DNA of 64,000 nt from Tundrisphaera lichenicola (GTDB taxonomy: Bacteria > Planctomycetota > Planctomycetia > Isosphaerales > Isosphaeraceae). Within the stretch, counting starts at the first letter, position 1, and every line of letters begins with the position of its first letter. The position numbers and the translations under genes are program-made. The notes under the pieces are model-generated. The model was not told where the DNA came from. It saw only the letters and a list, made by a program, of their open reading frames with translations, and made no database searches. Positions 1-9,312 of the stretch are shown here, one piece after another. The stretch lies in contig NZ_CP195106.1 in the NCBI RefSeq assembly GCF_051175385.1, forward strand, positions 1,736,001-1,800,000, written 5' to 3'.

Positions 1-2
1 AT

Positions 3-338
3 ATTTCCGGGGTAGGGCTCGCGATCTGCTATTCACGAGAGTCCAGCTTCCCCGAACCCTTGGACGGTCGCGGACGAGTCGATCCGACCACGGTCGCCCA
101 CGAACTACTCCATCTTTTCGGGGCCACCGACAAGTACGGCTCTTCGTTGTCGAGCTATCCCACGAACGCGGTGGGTCACCGAGACGTCATGCGACTGTCC
201 TACGACGCACTAGGACGGATGACGATCGACTCGATGACGGCTTCGGAAATCGGTTGGCGATCAAGTTCCGGAATCAATCCTACCCATCAAAAAAAACCGC
301 CCGGACCACGAAGGTCCGGGCGGTTCGGGTTAACTTGA
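3..338 (+). CDS. Metzincin-like zinc metalloprotease, C-terminal part (5' end outside window)
   Basis: The frame is open from the left edge, so the N-terminus is missing; the apparent TTG at 60 is probably internal. It encodes HELLHLFGATD, which matches the metzincin consensus HExxHxxGxxD/H, with two histidines and a third ligand (here Asp) binding zinc and the Glu as general base. A downstream DVM segment could be the Met-turn, and EIGW resembles the usual end of such domains. These features suggest a secreted or surface protease, but location cannot be judged without the N-terminus. The last 25 or so residues are basic and are encoded across the palindrome at 297-323, so they are probably not part of the fold. 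Family assignment is moderately sure; substrate unknown. Confidence 0.6.
   Translation: MSGVGLAICYSRESSFPEPLDGRGRVDPTTVAHELLHLFGATDKYGSSLSSYPTNAVGHRDVMRLSYDALGRMTIDSMTASEIGWRSSSGINPTHQKKPPGPRRSGRFGLT
289..323 (-). terminator. Intrinsic terminator for the minus-strand gene at 364-606
   Basis: A perfect 11-bp stem (297-307 with 313-323, loop acgaa) is flanked at 289-296 by eight A on the plus strand. Read on the minus strand this is a GC-rich hairpin followed by eight U, a textbook Rho-independent terminator. It lies 41 bases downstream of the minus-strand gene ending at 364. The plus-strand side has no T-run, so it would stop plus-strand transcription poorly. Confidence 0.85.
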
Positions 339-363
339 AATGGGTGAAAACAATCGGTCCGAT

Positions 364-606
364 TCAATTCGCCTCGACCGACAGATCGGTCCTGGCGAGG
401 TTGTTGGCCGTGTTGGCCGCGTCCGAAGCGCGGCGGGCGTCGGCGTACTTGGCCAGGGGAGCAGAATGCGACCCATCGCCGTAGACGCCGATCACCGTAT
501 GAAGGCCATGCAACACGCCCGTCTCGGCCCGCTGGAACAACCCGGACCTGATCAGCGAGGCGAGGTTACGCTGCCAGAGTTGGGTCTCGGCCAATTTCGT
601 CTGCAT
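364..606 (-). CDS. Small hypothetical protein (80 aa)
   Basis: I do not recognise this family. It would be an 80-residue soluble protein with no signal peptide or membrane segment. Residues 1-30 look amphipathic helical and the C-terminus is rich in Ala, Asn and Asp. Support for a real gene is the purine-rich sequence aggggc about 6 bases before the ATG and the strong minus-strand terminator just downstream. A 146-residue open frame on the other strand over the same DNA reads as a shadow. It is a monocistronic gene with a 520-bp non-coding region upstream. Confidence 0.55.
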   Translation of the reverse strand: MQTKLAETQLWQRNLASLIRSGLFQRAETGVLHGLHTVIGVYGDGSHSAPLAKYADARRASDAANTANNLARTDLSVEAN

Positions 607-1129
607 GGCTTGCCCCTAAGTCAGGTGTGGATGGACCTTCCCATGGCCAATAGAGCGTCGGACCAAGCCGATCACTCTCCCTCAATTCTAAACGTCGAAA
701 TCACCAAGATTGTTCTCTGCCCACTCATTTCTCGAGTCTGGATTTTGCCGACGGCTCGACCAAGACTTTCTCATTATTAGCGAACCTTCGGTAATCGGGT
801 AGAGCCGTCGCGTGAAGTACACGTTCGCGTGATCGAATTGAATTGCCGAAAATAAATTTCGAAACTTGTTGAGAATGTTCCAAGTCCAGGAGGGATTCAA
901 CTCTCGGAGCCAGTTTTACAGGATAACTCGCGTGGCGAAACTCGTGCCGTAATTCTGGTCTCCCATAAAAAATAAATCGCGACGAGTTTATTATTGGAAT
1001 CATCCAACACGGATCACCTGCTGTCGCCTCGATTCTTGAGGAATCTTGGAGTGATCCGGCTCGTGACCGTTGTGGATATCAGGAGCGATCCAAATCGATC
1101 GTGAGTGAAAATCGTGCAAAACTGAAGAA
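607..1129. other. Intergenic region, nothing recognised
   Basis: About 520 bases with visibly more A+T than the flanking genes, especially 700-1010. Short open frames exist on both strands but lack ribosome sites and have unconvincing compositions. It presumably carries the promoter of the minus-strand gene ending at 364. I saw no tRNA, repeat or clear terminator. Confidence 0.4.
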
Positions 1130-2134
1130 TTATTGGGCGACCCCCTTCGGTTTCACGATTCGTGTTTCGGGATTAGAATTTCCATCCGTCTCGGAGCAAA
1201 TGAGATCGCGAGCCAGGGCGAGTGCTCCGTGGACGACCACATCCTCGCCGAGCTTGGCCGTCCTGATATCGAACGAGTCGAGGAACGGCGGAAACACTCT
1301 CCGGCGAGCCCAGTTCCGGATCGGGTCGAGCCAGAGGCGGTCCTCGATCAACGACACTCCACCACCCAGGATAATTCTTCGAGGGGCCAGGAGAGTCACC
1401 ACATGCCCGATGGCCGTCCCCAATCCGCGGGTGGCCTGCTCCAGGATCGTGCGTGCCGAGGGGTCCCCCTGCCGGGCCTGGGCTGCGATGAATTCGGCAT
1501 CGACCTCGGCTGGGTCTCGATCCCGAAATGCGGGGAGCTTCCGGGCGATTGATCCGATGGCCCAGCCGGAAGCCAGGTCTTCCAGTTGCCGAGGCTCCTC
1601 CTCACCGGACTCGATCCATAGATGTCCGATCTCCGCGGCTCCCATCCCTGAGCCTCGATAAATCCCACCATCCAGGATTAGCCCGCCCCCAATTCCACTG
1701 CCGATCGTGATATAGAAGATCGGAGAGAGGCCGACGCCCGCGCCGAAGCAAGATTCGCCCAGCCCGGCGGTATCCGCGTCGTTCTCGACCGCAACGAGGG
1801 GAATGCCGAGTTCCGATCGGGCCCATCCTCCCAGGTCGAAATCGTCCCACCCTCGGACTTGATGCGAACGGAGGATGGTCCCTCGGGTCGAATCCACCGG
1901 CCCACCGAACCCGATCCCGACCGCGTTGGGGAACTGGTCACAGACGTCGGTTCGTTGGAGAAGGGTCGGCAGTTCCTTCGCAATCTGATCCAGGATGCCT
2001 CGGGCGCCATTTCTCGGGACGATTTTCAACCGCGAGAGTGCGATCAAGGACCCATCCCCTCGACCGAGGCCGAGTTGGAGCTTGGTTCCGCCGATCTCAA
2101 CTCCGAGAAGAAGGGGCTGCAACACGGTGTTCAA
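1130..2134 (-). CDS. ROK-family sugar kinase (glucokinase-like), lacking the zinc-site cysteines
   Basis: ROK proteins are ATP-dependent sugar kinases or sugar-binding repressors. With the start used here (TTG at 2134, in a 4-base TTGA overlap with the upstream SIS stop) the protein has 334 residues and no N-terminal DNA-binding domain, so a kinase is favoured. Visible motifs are phosphate-1 GVEIGGTK near residue 11, GIGFGGPV near 73, VENDAD at 116-121 with the expected catalytic Asp, the Gly-rich GSGIGGG near 145, and EIGH at 168-171. The usual CxCGxxGCxE zinc motif after EIGH is absent; the segment there is SGEEEPRQLED. A GTG at 2125 is an alternative start. The frame stays open further upstream, but that part reads as antisense-like Arg-rich sequence. 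Substrate unknown; the SIS partner hints at sugar phosphate metabolism. Confidence 0.85.
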   Translation of the reverse strand: MNTVLQPLLLGVEIGGTKLQLGLGRGDGSLIALSRLKIVPRNGARGILDQIAKELPTLLQRTDVCDQFPNAVGIGFGGPVDSTRGTILRSHQVRGWDDFDLGGWARSELGIPLVAVENDADTAGLGESCFGAGVGLSPIFYITIGSGIGGGLILDGGIYRGSGMGAAEIGHLWIESGEEEPRQLEDLASGWAIGSIARKLPAFRDRDPAEVDAEFIAAQARQGDPSARTILEQATRGLGTAIGHVVTLLAPRRIILGGGVSLIEDRLWLDPIRNWARRRVFPPFLDSFDIRTAKLGEDVVVHGALALARDLICSETDGNSNPETRIVKPKGVAQ

Positions 2135-2736
2135 ACCGTCGAGGCCGTGGCCGTCATCGAATTGGCGAAGCGTCGATTCAGGTCGTCGATGATCCAATGG
2201 AAAGCGACGAGGTGGAGCGACTCCACGATCCCCATGTCGTCGATCCCGGCGTGCATGTTGTGCTGGGCCAAGGACTTCAGGCGACCTCCGCCGAACCCGG
2301 TGATGCCTACGGTGGTCATCCCGTTGGTGTTGGCCCACTCCACGGCTTTGAGGATGTTCGGGCTATTTCCCGAGCCAGAGATCGCCAAAAGGGTGTCTCC
2401 GGGCGAGGCCAGGTTCTTCAGTTGTTCGATGAAGATCCGGTCGTACCCTTCATCATTTCCCCAGGCCATGATGCCGGCCGTGTTGTCGGTCAGGCTGAGC
2501 ACCTTGAGCCGCTTCTGATTTTCGAAGTCGCGTAGGGTGCATTTGGCCAGATCTTCGCAGAGATGTGAGGCCGAGGAGCCCGATCCACCATTGCCGATGA
2601 TGAAGACAAATCGACCGCTATGATAAGCGTCCTCGATGATCTGACTGACCTTCTCGATCTGTGCCAGATCCAGAGCCTCGATCTCCTGACAGACACGGGC
2701 CAGATAATCCCTGGCGTTCATCGACGATCCCAACAT
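2131..2736 (-). CDS. SIS-domain sugar-phosphate isomerase, GmhA-like
   Basis: A single SIS domain of 201 residues. IIGNGGSGSSASH at 47-59 and ISGSGNSPN at 119-127 are the two phosphosugar-binding Ser/Gly loops. ESLHLVAFHWI near residues 172-182 matches the C-terminal E..H....H element of phosphoheptose isomerase (GmhA), which converts sedoheptulose 7-phosphate to D-glycero-D-manno-heptose 7-phosphate. The start is supported by gggagga 8 bases before the ATG; Met6 is a weaker alternative. It is translationally coupled to the ROK kinase by a 4-base overlap. No heptose kinase or adenylyltransferase is nearby, so the exact substrate is not established. Confidence 0.85.
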   Translation of the reverse strand: MLGSSMNARDYLARVCQEIEALDLAQIEKVSQIIEDAYHSGRFVFIIGNGGSGSSASHLCEDLAKCTLRDFENQKRLKVLSLTDNTAGIMAWGNDEGYDRIFIEQLKNLASPGDTLLAISGSGNSPNILKAVEWANTNGMTTVGITGFGGGRLKSLAQHNMHAGIDDMGIVESLHLVAFHWIIDDLNRRFANSMTATASTV

Positions 2737-2997
2737 CGGGTATCCTCCCGCAAAGCCACATAACGTCGTCGATCTTCCGGATGGAGGCGTAATATACCCG
2801 CGAGATTACGGCCGATATACCCCGAAACTTGGGAGGATGCTCGCGACGGGTTCTGACGGAATTCGGAACTCTTCGCGAATCCTCGGATTCTTCCACCAAA
2901 ATTCGACGGATCGCATCGCGAGACCGCACTAACGTATTCAGGTGGGGCTCTTGTACGTTGGCGGCTCACCACGAAACTCCCTGCTCGAGGCGATCCG

Positions 2998-4878
2998 ATG
3001 CGACTGACGCTCCGTACCATGATCGCTTGGCTTGACGACAAGCTTTCACCACACGAAGTTCGCGAGATCGGGCAACAGGTGGCCGAGAGCCCCTTCGCGA
3101 AGGAACTCGTCCAGCGAGTCAAGAGAGTGACTCGCCAGCGGAGGCTTTCCGTACCCGGGGATAAGGGAGTTGAAGGTGTCGACCCGAATCTGGTCGCAAG
3201 CTACCTGGATAACGAACTCTCCCCGGAGAAAGTGTCCGAGTACGAGAAGCTTTGCTTGACCTCCGACGTGAATCTTGCCGAGGTCGCGAGCGTTCACCAG
3301 ATCCTGAGCCTGATCGGTCAGAAAGCCAAGGTGCCCCCGGAGGCCAGATTGAGGATGTATCGCCTCATCAAGGGCCGAGAGGCCTCCGGTCACTCAGCGC
3401 CCTCGCGAAACCCTAAAGTCGAAAAGAATGGTCAAAAGGCGGCAGCAGCCGATCCAACCCTGGCCTGGTCGGCTGCCGCCCCCAAACATCGTCCGCTGAT
3501 CGAACGATTCGGGCCGATCGCCCTGGTCTTGGGACTGATCGGGGTCCTGGCCGTTGCCGCGACATACACCCTTTCTCCCGAAGGAACCCCCCCCGAGGTC
3601 GCCCTGAACCAACCGGAGCCTCGGGAGGTCGCTCCGCTGCCGCTTCCGCAAGTCCCAGTCGAGCCGCCGGTCGAGAACCCCAGCGGGACCGAACCAAGGA
3701 CAGACGAAGCTTCGACCCAGGTGATGGATGCTAGCGTCGAGGTACCCAAGGACGTCGACAAGCCGGATAGCTCCGAACCTGGCGTGATCGACTCGGTTCA
3801 GGGGCTGGTTCTTCGCCCATCAACCGATGGGAGCGGTTGGGACCGCGTCGAGCCGAAAGAGACGCTCAAGGAGGGCTCCCGCCTCCTCAATCTCGACCCG
3901 TTCAGGAACACGATCCGACTCGGTAAGTCGGAGGTCGAGCTGGTCGGCTCGACCGATGTTGTTGTGGACCAGCTCCTCGAAGATCAGCCCGCTCGGCTGG
4001 ATTTGCGTCGAGGACGCATCTTGCTCCGTCCCTCCACCCCTCCCGCTACAATCTCCATGAAGTTCGATGACCAGAAAGTTGCCATCACCCCTCCCGACGG
4101 TGTTGCGGTCGGGATCGAGCGGACTCCGAGACTGCTGCCCGGACAGTCCGAACCGGTTCCCGCCCATGTCCGAATCTTCCTGCCCCAGGGCGAGGCAACA
4201 CTGAAGGTGGACGATCGCGAGGAGAAACTGGAGGGTCCGGGCGAGATCACTCTTCAGATGTCCGGGCAGTTCACCGAACGCGGCCGACAGACTCCGCCTA
4301 CCTGGGTGACCGAACAAGCTCCCTCGACCTTCGTCAAGGAAATCGGCGATCAGTTCGTCGCACTCTTACGCCCAGGGAGACCGATCCTCTCGGATCTCGT
4401 TGAGGCCATGGATGATCCTCAGAAAGATGTGAAGCGAATGGCGGTGGAGGCCCTCGGTTCCATCGGCGCGATGGAATTGGTGGTCACGGTCCTCGACCGC
4501 AAGGAAGATCCGGCCGTTCATCGGACGGTCGTTGAAGTCCTTCGGGCGGGATTGGCGCAGGGCGGTGAGACGGCGAAGGTCGTCCGAGAAGCCCTGGTCC
4601 GCCAGTATGGCGATTCCTGGGCTGCGATCTCCGAGCGTCTCATTATCGGCTTCAGTCCCGAAGAAGCCAAGGAAGAGGCGACGACCGAAAAGCTGGTGGA
4701 ATACCTCACGGCTCCAAGCCGAGGGACACGCGAACTCGCCATCGACAATCTCAGGGCGGTGACGGGTCGAGACAGTCTGGAATACGACCCCGATTCGCCG
4801 GAAGGCAAGGGCCTGAAAGCCTGGCAGGACCTGATCCGCAAGAGTGAATCCAAGCCAGCCAGTGGGACCCCACGCTGA
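2998..4878 (+). CDS. Membrane-anchored anti-sigma-like / FecR-like / HEAT-repeat protein
   Basis: A 626-residue protein with unusual architecture. Residues 9-41 (WLDDKLSPHE...) and 66-105 (YLDNELSPEK...) are two copies of a helical module resembling the N-terminal region of anti-sigma factors, without zinc ligands. One transmembrane helix lies at 171-192, followed by a Pro/Glu-rich linker (about 195-255). A beta-rich region at about 260-440 resembles FecR-type domains (repeated L..G..L and V.....V patterns). The C-terminal part has HEAT-like helices (MDDPQKDVKRMAVEALGSI). Topology should be N-in/C-out. The start has gagg about 10 bases upstream. No ECF sigma factor gene is adjacent, so the cytoplasmic partner is unknown. 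It heads a plus-strand run with IMPase and the two giant envelope proteins. Confidence 0.7.
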   Translation: MRLTLRTMIAWLDDKLSPHEVREIGQQVAESPFAKELVQRVKRVTRQRRLSVPGDKGVEGVDPNLVASYLDNELSPEKVSEYEKLCLTSDVNLAEVASVHQILSLIGQKAKVPPEARLRMYRLIKGREASGHSAPSRNPKVEKNGQKAAAADPTLAWSAAAPKHRPLIERFGPIALVLGLIGVLAVAATYTLSPEGTPPEVALNQPEPREVAPLPLPQVPVEPPVENPSGTEPRTDEASTQVMDASVEVPKDVDKPDSSEPGVIDSVQGLVLRPSTDGSGWDRVEPKETLKEGSRLLNLDPFRNTIRLGKSEVELVGSTDVVVDQLLEDQPARLDLRRGRILLRPSTPPATISMKFDDQKVAITPPDGVAVGIERTPRLLPGQSEPVPAHVRIFLPQGEATLKVDDREEKLEGPGEITLQMSGQFTERGRQTPPTWVTEQAPSTFVKEIGDQFVALLRPGRPILSDLVEAMDDPQKDVKRMAVEALGSIGAMELVVTVLDRKEDPAVHRTVVEVLRAGLAQGGETAKVVREALVRQYGDSWAAISERLIIGFSPEEAKEEATTEKLVEYLTAPSRGTRELAIDNLRAVTGRDSLEYDPDSPEGKGLKAWQDLIRKSESKPASGTPR

Positions 4879-4918
4879 ATATGATCCGGCCTAGAACCTG
4901 ATCCAGAGGAGAGACTGC

Positions 4919-5719
4919 TTGAGCGGATCTTATCGAGAATATCGGACCGTGGCCGAGCGAGCCGCCGTCGAGGCGGGTCGGATCCTCCTGGACTCCTACG
5001 GTAAGGTCTCTGCTCGCGAGAAGGCGCCGGGAGATCTCGTAACCGAGGCCGATTCCGCCAGCCAGAGGAGGATTGCCCAGATTCTGGCCGAGGCCTTCCC
5101 CGATCATACCCTGCTTGCCGAGGAAGACGGGGTCGTACCCGACCCGGATAATCTATGGCGATGGGTGGTCGACCCGCTCGATGGAACCGTGAATTTCGCC
5201 CATAATTTCCCGTTCTGGTGCGTCTCCATCGCCCTCGAACACGCCGGCGAACTGGTCGTCGGCGTCATCCATAACCCGTTGACCGGTCAAACGTTTGCCG
5301 GATCGAAAGGGGAGGGAGCCGAGGTCGATGGCAGATCACTTCGGGTCTCCAAGGCCACCGGCCTCCACGAATCACTGATCTCGACCGGTTGGCCGACTCC
5401 CTTCGAGTCCGACGCGGATCGGACGATCGAGCATGCCAGACGGATGTCGACCGGCACTCATTCGATCCGGCGGACCGGCTCCACGGCGCTCAACCTGGCC
5501 TACGTGGCTTCGGGAGCCTTCGACGTCTTCTACGCTACCTCGATCCATCCCTGGGACGTGGCGGCCGGGGTGGTCCTGGTCCGCGAGGCGGGAGGAACTG
5601 TCACTTTGCTCGATGGGCTGTCGTACGACATGTATCGCCGAGAACTGCTCGCATCGAACGGCAACGTCCATGCTTCAGCAGTCGAGGCCCTGAGAACTGC
5701 CGGACTCGACCCGCAATGA
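4919..5719 (+). CDS. Inositol monophosphatase family protein
   Basis: A 266-residue Mg-dependent phosphatase of the IMPase/SuhB/FBPase superfamily. The metal-binding residues are visible: EED at 68-70, DPLDGT at 85-90, and PWDVAAG around 211-217. GSTALNLAYVASG at 187-199 is the conserved loop before it. Members remove phosphate from myo-inositol 1-phosphate, histidinol phosphate or 3'-phosphoadenosine 5'-phosphate; which applies here cannot be told. The start is TTG with gaggaga just upstream. It lies 40 bases after the FecR/HEAT gene and may be co-transcribed with it. Confidence 0.88.
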   Translation: MSGSYREYRTVAERAAVEAGRILLDSYGKVSAREKAPGDLVTEADSASQRRIAQILAEAFPDHTLLAEEDGVVPDPDNLWRWVVDPLDGTVNFAHNFPFWCVSIALEHAGELVVGVIHNPLTGQTFAGSKGEGAEVDGRSLRVSKATGLHESLISTGWPTPFESDADRTIEHARRMSTGTHSIRRTGSTALNLAYVASGAFDVFYATSIHPWDVAAGVVLVREAGGTVTLLDGLSYDMYRRELLASNGNVHASAVEALRTAGLDPQ

Positions 5720-5850
5720 GTCCGCGATGTTGGCGATTGTAGCGCCGACGTGATAAGATGGGAAGGCTGTCGGACCGGCGACGCGGTCGGTCGGATGGGC
5801 TCGAATCGTGCCCTTCCTCTTCGATTGGTCTTCACCCGAGGTCCAGAACG

Positions 5851-8800
5851 TTGAGGGAACTCCGGCTTTACTCCTCGATTTTCACCCTGGCACTGGTGGG
5901 GGCGATCGCCCTGACGGGCCAAGCGGCGCAAGAACCGAGAATTCCCGTCGGACCTGTCGGAGATTCGGACGAATCTCGCATCCCGATCTTCCTGAATGCT
6001 CCCTCGGATCTGGCCGAGTTCTGGAAGATGCTGGCTCGTCCCGACTTCGTGATCCTCAATGGCGATCAATATCGGAAGCTCCAGGGAGCAGCCCCGCAAG
6101 CCAAGCCGAGAGTAGATCCTTCCGGCGGAGCAATCGAATCGGTCGAGGTTTCGGGCGATGGCGATGGTGATTGGGCTCGGCTCGCGATTTCGCTGAAAGT
6201 CTCAAGCGCCCGCGATGGACCGAGCTGGACGCCGATCCGGCTGGATGGACTCAATCTTACGGAGGTCCGAGAGGGATCGAAGGAATTGCCGACGCGCATC
6301 GGCGAGGGGCGATCCTGGGAGATCGAGTTGCCGGGTCGGGGTGACCACACGGTCGAAATCCATTTACTCGCACCGATTCGGTCGACCTCCGAGGGGCGAC
6401 GGCTCGACCTTTCGATTCCCCTGGCCGCTTCGACGCGGTTCGACCTCAAATTCCCGACCAAGATCAGCGATGCTAATACCGGGACCAACGAGCCGGTGGT
6501 CGTTGCTCCAGGGGTAGGTGAGAGTGGTTCCCGACTCGAAGCCCGGCTGAGCCCAAGGCCCCGGATCGAGCTGACATGGCGGGAGCGGGCCGACCCGGCC
6601 GTGACGCTCCCCGCTTTGCTCTCGGCCCAGGGCGAGATCGCGATGGATGTTGAACGGGGAGCCATCCGGACTCGAAGCTCCTGGATCCTCGGAGCCATTC
6701 GAGGTGTCGACTCCCAGATATCGATCGGCCTGGACTCCAATGAGGAGGTTCTGGACGTCGAGCTTGACGAGCGAGCGGTCCTGTTCGAGGTCCGGCCGAG
6801 TGGGGCTCGATCGGTCCTCTCCATCCCCCTCGCCGATCCCTTACGGGCCAATATCACGCGTTCGCTGGTGATCAACACGCGGAGACCGATCGAGTCGGGT
6901 GGCTCGACCCGTGTGTCGATCCAGGGGTACGCCTTCGAGCATGCCAAGGTCCAGACCGGCGTCCTGGCGATCGTGCGGAGCGGCCCAATTTTCCTCAACC
7001 CGAGTCCCGGTCGGGCCCTCCGGAGGATCGACCCGAGGACGGAGCTTCCCGAGACACTCCGGGCTCGTCCCGATACCGCCCTGGCGTTCGAGTTTAATGA
7101 TCAGCCGTTCGATCTGGGTTTGGTGGTCGAACCCGCCCCTCCTCGCCTCCTCGTCGAGAATCGATCGACCATTGCGCTCGACCCCAGGTCAGCCCGAATC
7201 GATACGCTACTCACCTGCCGGACCTCACAAGGCCGGACCTTCGAACTGGCCGTGCTCTTGCCCGAGAATCTGGCTTTCGAAGGGGCCGGCCCTCCCGAGG
7301 TGGTTGCCTCGGCACAGGTGGTCCCCTTGAGGCCGAAGGAAGGGGGAGAGGAAGGTGCGGAAGTCGCCAGGATCCTCACCATCACCCTGAGCCTCCAGGC
7401 CCGCGAAGCCGAATCATTCGTGGTTCAGTTGAAAGGGCGTTACGCGATTGACGCATCCAAACCCGTGGCCATCCCACTGTTTCAGCCGATGGCCGACTCG
7501 ACGATCGGGAGCCGATTTGCCCTGGTCTCCGAGCGCAACGTCCTGGCCGAGCTGGCCGAGGCTGGAGATTCAACTTCTCCGTTCCGGGTCGATTGGGATG
7601 CGTCCTCGATCGACTGGACCTGGCCGGGTCGGAAGCCAGGCCCTGAACTCGGCCTGCTCTGGCTTAGGTCGGATGCGGCCCCTCGATCTCTCCCACTCAA
7701 GCTGACCATCCGACCCCGGTCGATCCGCCATGAATCCACCACCACTGCGACCTTTGAACGAAGGTGGGTCGAGGTCTTGGACGAGGTTTCCGGGGAAGTT
7801 TCATTCGGGTCGGTCAATCGGCTCGACATCGCCCTTCCGCCCGAGGTACCCGCTCGATGGGATGTCGAAGGGGTGGATCTCGCGGGCCGGGAAGCGATCG
7901 GACAGGACCCCGATGGGACTCGTCGTTATCGCCTCAAGTTCGCTCGCGACTACTCCGAATCGTTTCGACTCCGGATTCGTTACCGAATTCCCTTTCCCGA
8001 GCCTTTGGCCGCAGGGCATTCCATTCGGACACAGCTGGGACCGATCCGCGTCCTGGAGGGAACGACGATCGGGCAGAATTTCCGAGCGTTGTCCGATCCC
8101 GGGATCGAGTTGGTGAGCGACCCGAAGGGTTGGTCGGTCTCATCATTGACGGAACCGATTGCCGAACCCGGGCCAACACTCCGAATCACGCTCCATCGGC
8201 CCGAAGACAAGCCCGGCCCGGTCGCGATCGAGGCTCGGCTCGGCCCGCAGCTCGCCTTGCCGAACCTGGTCGTTTCCCGACTCTGGCTCCGGACGACCCA
8301 ACGGCCTGAAGGCGATCTGGCGACCATGGCCTCGTTCTGGATCGTGAGCCGGGAAGGTTCGATGTCGCTCGCCCTTCCTCCGGGCGCTCGATGGATCCGT
8401 TCTCGAATCGGGGGACGGGAGGTCGCCGAGGGGATGGTCGAAGGCGTCGGCGAGGACGAATACAAACTCCTTTTCCCGACCACGACGCCGGCCGGCCCCG
8501 TGTTGGTCGTGGTGGAGTACGAAGTTCCCGCCGCCAAGGCGACCCGGTCCTGGCTTCCCCCCAGGGTCCTTGATGGCGGGGTGATTCAGCAGTCGGTCTG
8601 GGAAGTTCGCCTGATTGGCAGTCGCGCGGGGATCGGGACGCCTCCCGGATGGGTCGAGGAGAACGAGTGGTACTGGGAAAGCTTCCTTTACCGTCGGAGG
8701 CCCTGGAGGAGCCCTGCGGAATTGATGTCATGGATCAATGGAGGGAACTCTCGCCTGACCTCGGTTGATTTTGTCGACGGGGATGATCCGGTCGGGCGTC

Positions 8801-9312
8801 ATAGTTATCTGTTCGGGCGGTCGGGACCACCCATGGCCTTGTCCTTCGCGGTGTTCTCTCGATTTGCGTTGGTGCTCATTTGCTCGGGCCCGATCCTCCT
8901 GGCCGGTCTGCTCGTCCTGGCTCGAAAGCCACCCCCCCGGCTCGTCGGGGGCATCGCCCTTTCACTGACCCTGGGAATCGCCGCGTTCGCCGAAGGGAGC
9001 TTCACGATCCCCATGGCTCAATCCGCCCTCCCGGGTCTGGCCCTCTGGATCGGGGCGTTGGTGATCAACGGAGTCCTGGAGCGTCGCGATCGCGGCCTCG
9101 GGGCGGTCGTCTCCAGCCGTGAAGGGAACGTTCCCCCATCCGGATTCTCGGTCGAGGCTTCACCGGGCCTTGGTTCGGACGACTCGACGGCCATCCGAGT
9201 GAGGCCGCCGACCCCTTCGGCCATCTCCACGGCCGACCATATCGTCCTCACTCGAATCGCCGGACGCCCGGCCGACGAAGCCTCGACGACCGGACCAAGG
9301 GATCCCCGATGA
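5851..9312 (+). CDS. Giant envelope protein, single-module paralogue (about 1153 aa), function unknown
   Basis: I know no characterised family for it. With the TTG start at 5851 (gagg 9 bases upstream) the protein begins with a good signal peptide, residues 1-25; an ATG at 5758 gives 31 extra unlikely residues. Then come a short segment VILNGDQYRKLQ near 70, a long beta-strand-rich extracytoplasmic region with repeated alternating hydrophobic patterns (VRYRIP, VEYEVP), a Trp-rich stretch near 940-960 and a C-terminal cluster of three transmembrane helices (about 998-1075). A polar tail follows. The following gene overlaps by 4 bases (ATGA) and contains two further copies of the same layout. 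It is probably anchored in the inner membrane with a large periplasmic body; no catalytic motif is visible. Confidence 0.75.
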   Translation: MRELRLYSSIFTLALVGAIALTGQAAQEPRIPVGPVGDSDESRIPIFLNAPSDLAEFWKMLARPDFVILNGDQYRKLQGAAPQAKPRVDPSGGAIESVEVSGDGDGDWARLAISLKVSSARDGPSWTPIRLDGLNLTEVREGSKELPTRIGEGRSWEIELPGRGDHTVEIHLLAPIRSTSEGRRLDLSIPLAASTRFDLKFPTKISDANTGTNEPVVVAPGVGESGSRLEARLSPRPRIELTWRERADPAVTLPALLSAQGEIAMDVERGAIRTRSSWILGAIRGVDSQISIGLDSNEEVLDVELDERAVLFEVRPSGARSVLSIPLADPLRANITRSLVINTRRPIESGGSTRVSIQGYAFEHAKVQTGVLAIVRSGPIFLNPSPGRALRRIDPRTELPETLRARPDTALAFEFNDQPFDLGLVVEPAPPRLLVENRSTIALDPRSARIDTLLTCRTSQGRTFELAVLLPENLAFEGAGPPEVVASAQVVPLRPKEGGEEGAEVARILTITLSLQAREAESFVVQLKGRYAIDASKPVAIPLFQPMADSTIGSRFALVSERNVLAELAEAGDSTSPFRVDWDASSIDWTWPGRKPGPELGLLWLRSDAAPRSLPLKLTIRPRSIRHESTTTATFERRWVEVLDEVSGEVSFGSVNRLDIALPPEVPARWDVEGVDLAGREAIGQDPDGTRRYRLKFARDYSESFRLRIRYRIPFPEPLAAGHSIRTQLGPIRVLEGTTIGQNFRALSDPGIELVSDPKGWSVSSLTEPIAEPGPTLRITLHRPEDKPGPVAIEARLGPQLALPNLVVSRLWLRTTQRPEGDLATMASFWIVSREGSMSLALPPGARWIRSRIGGREVAEGMVEGVGEDEYKLLFPTTTPAGPVLVVVEYEVPAAKATRSWLPPRVLDGGVIQQSVWEVRLIGSRAGIGTPPGWVEENEWYWESFLYRRRPWRSPAELMSWINGGNSRLTSVDFVDGDDPVGRHSYLFGRSGPPMALSFAVFSRFALVLICSGPILLAGLLVLARKPPPRLVGGIALSLTLGIAAFAEGSFTIPMAQSALPGLALWIGALVINGVLERRDRGLGAVVSSREGNVPPSGFSVEASPGLGSDDSTAIRVRPPTPSAISTADHIVLTRIAGRPADEASTTGPRDPR

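Noticed and set aside
5758..5850. Earlier ATG start for the 1153-residue giant protein
   Set aside because: It adds 31 mostly charged residues in front of a good signal peptide and has no ribosome site; the TTG at 5851 has one.
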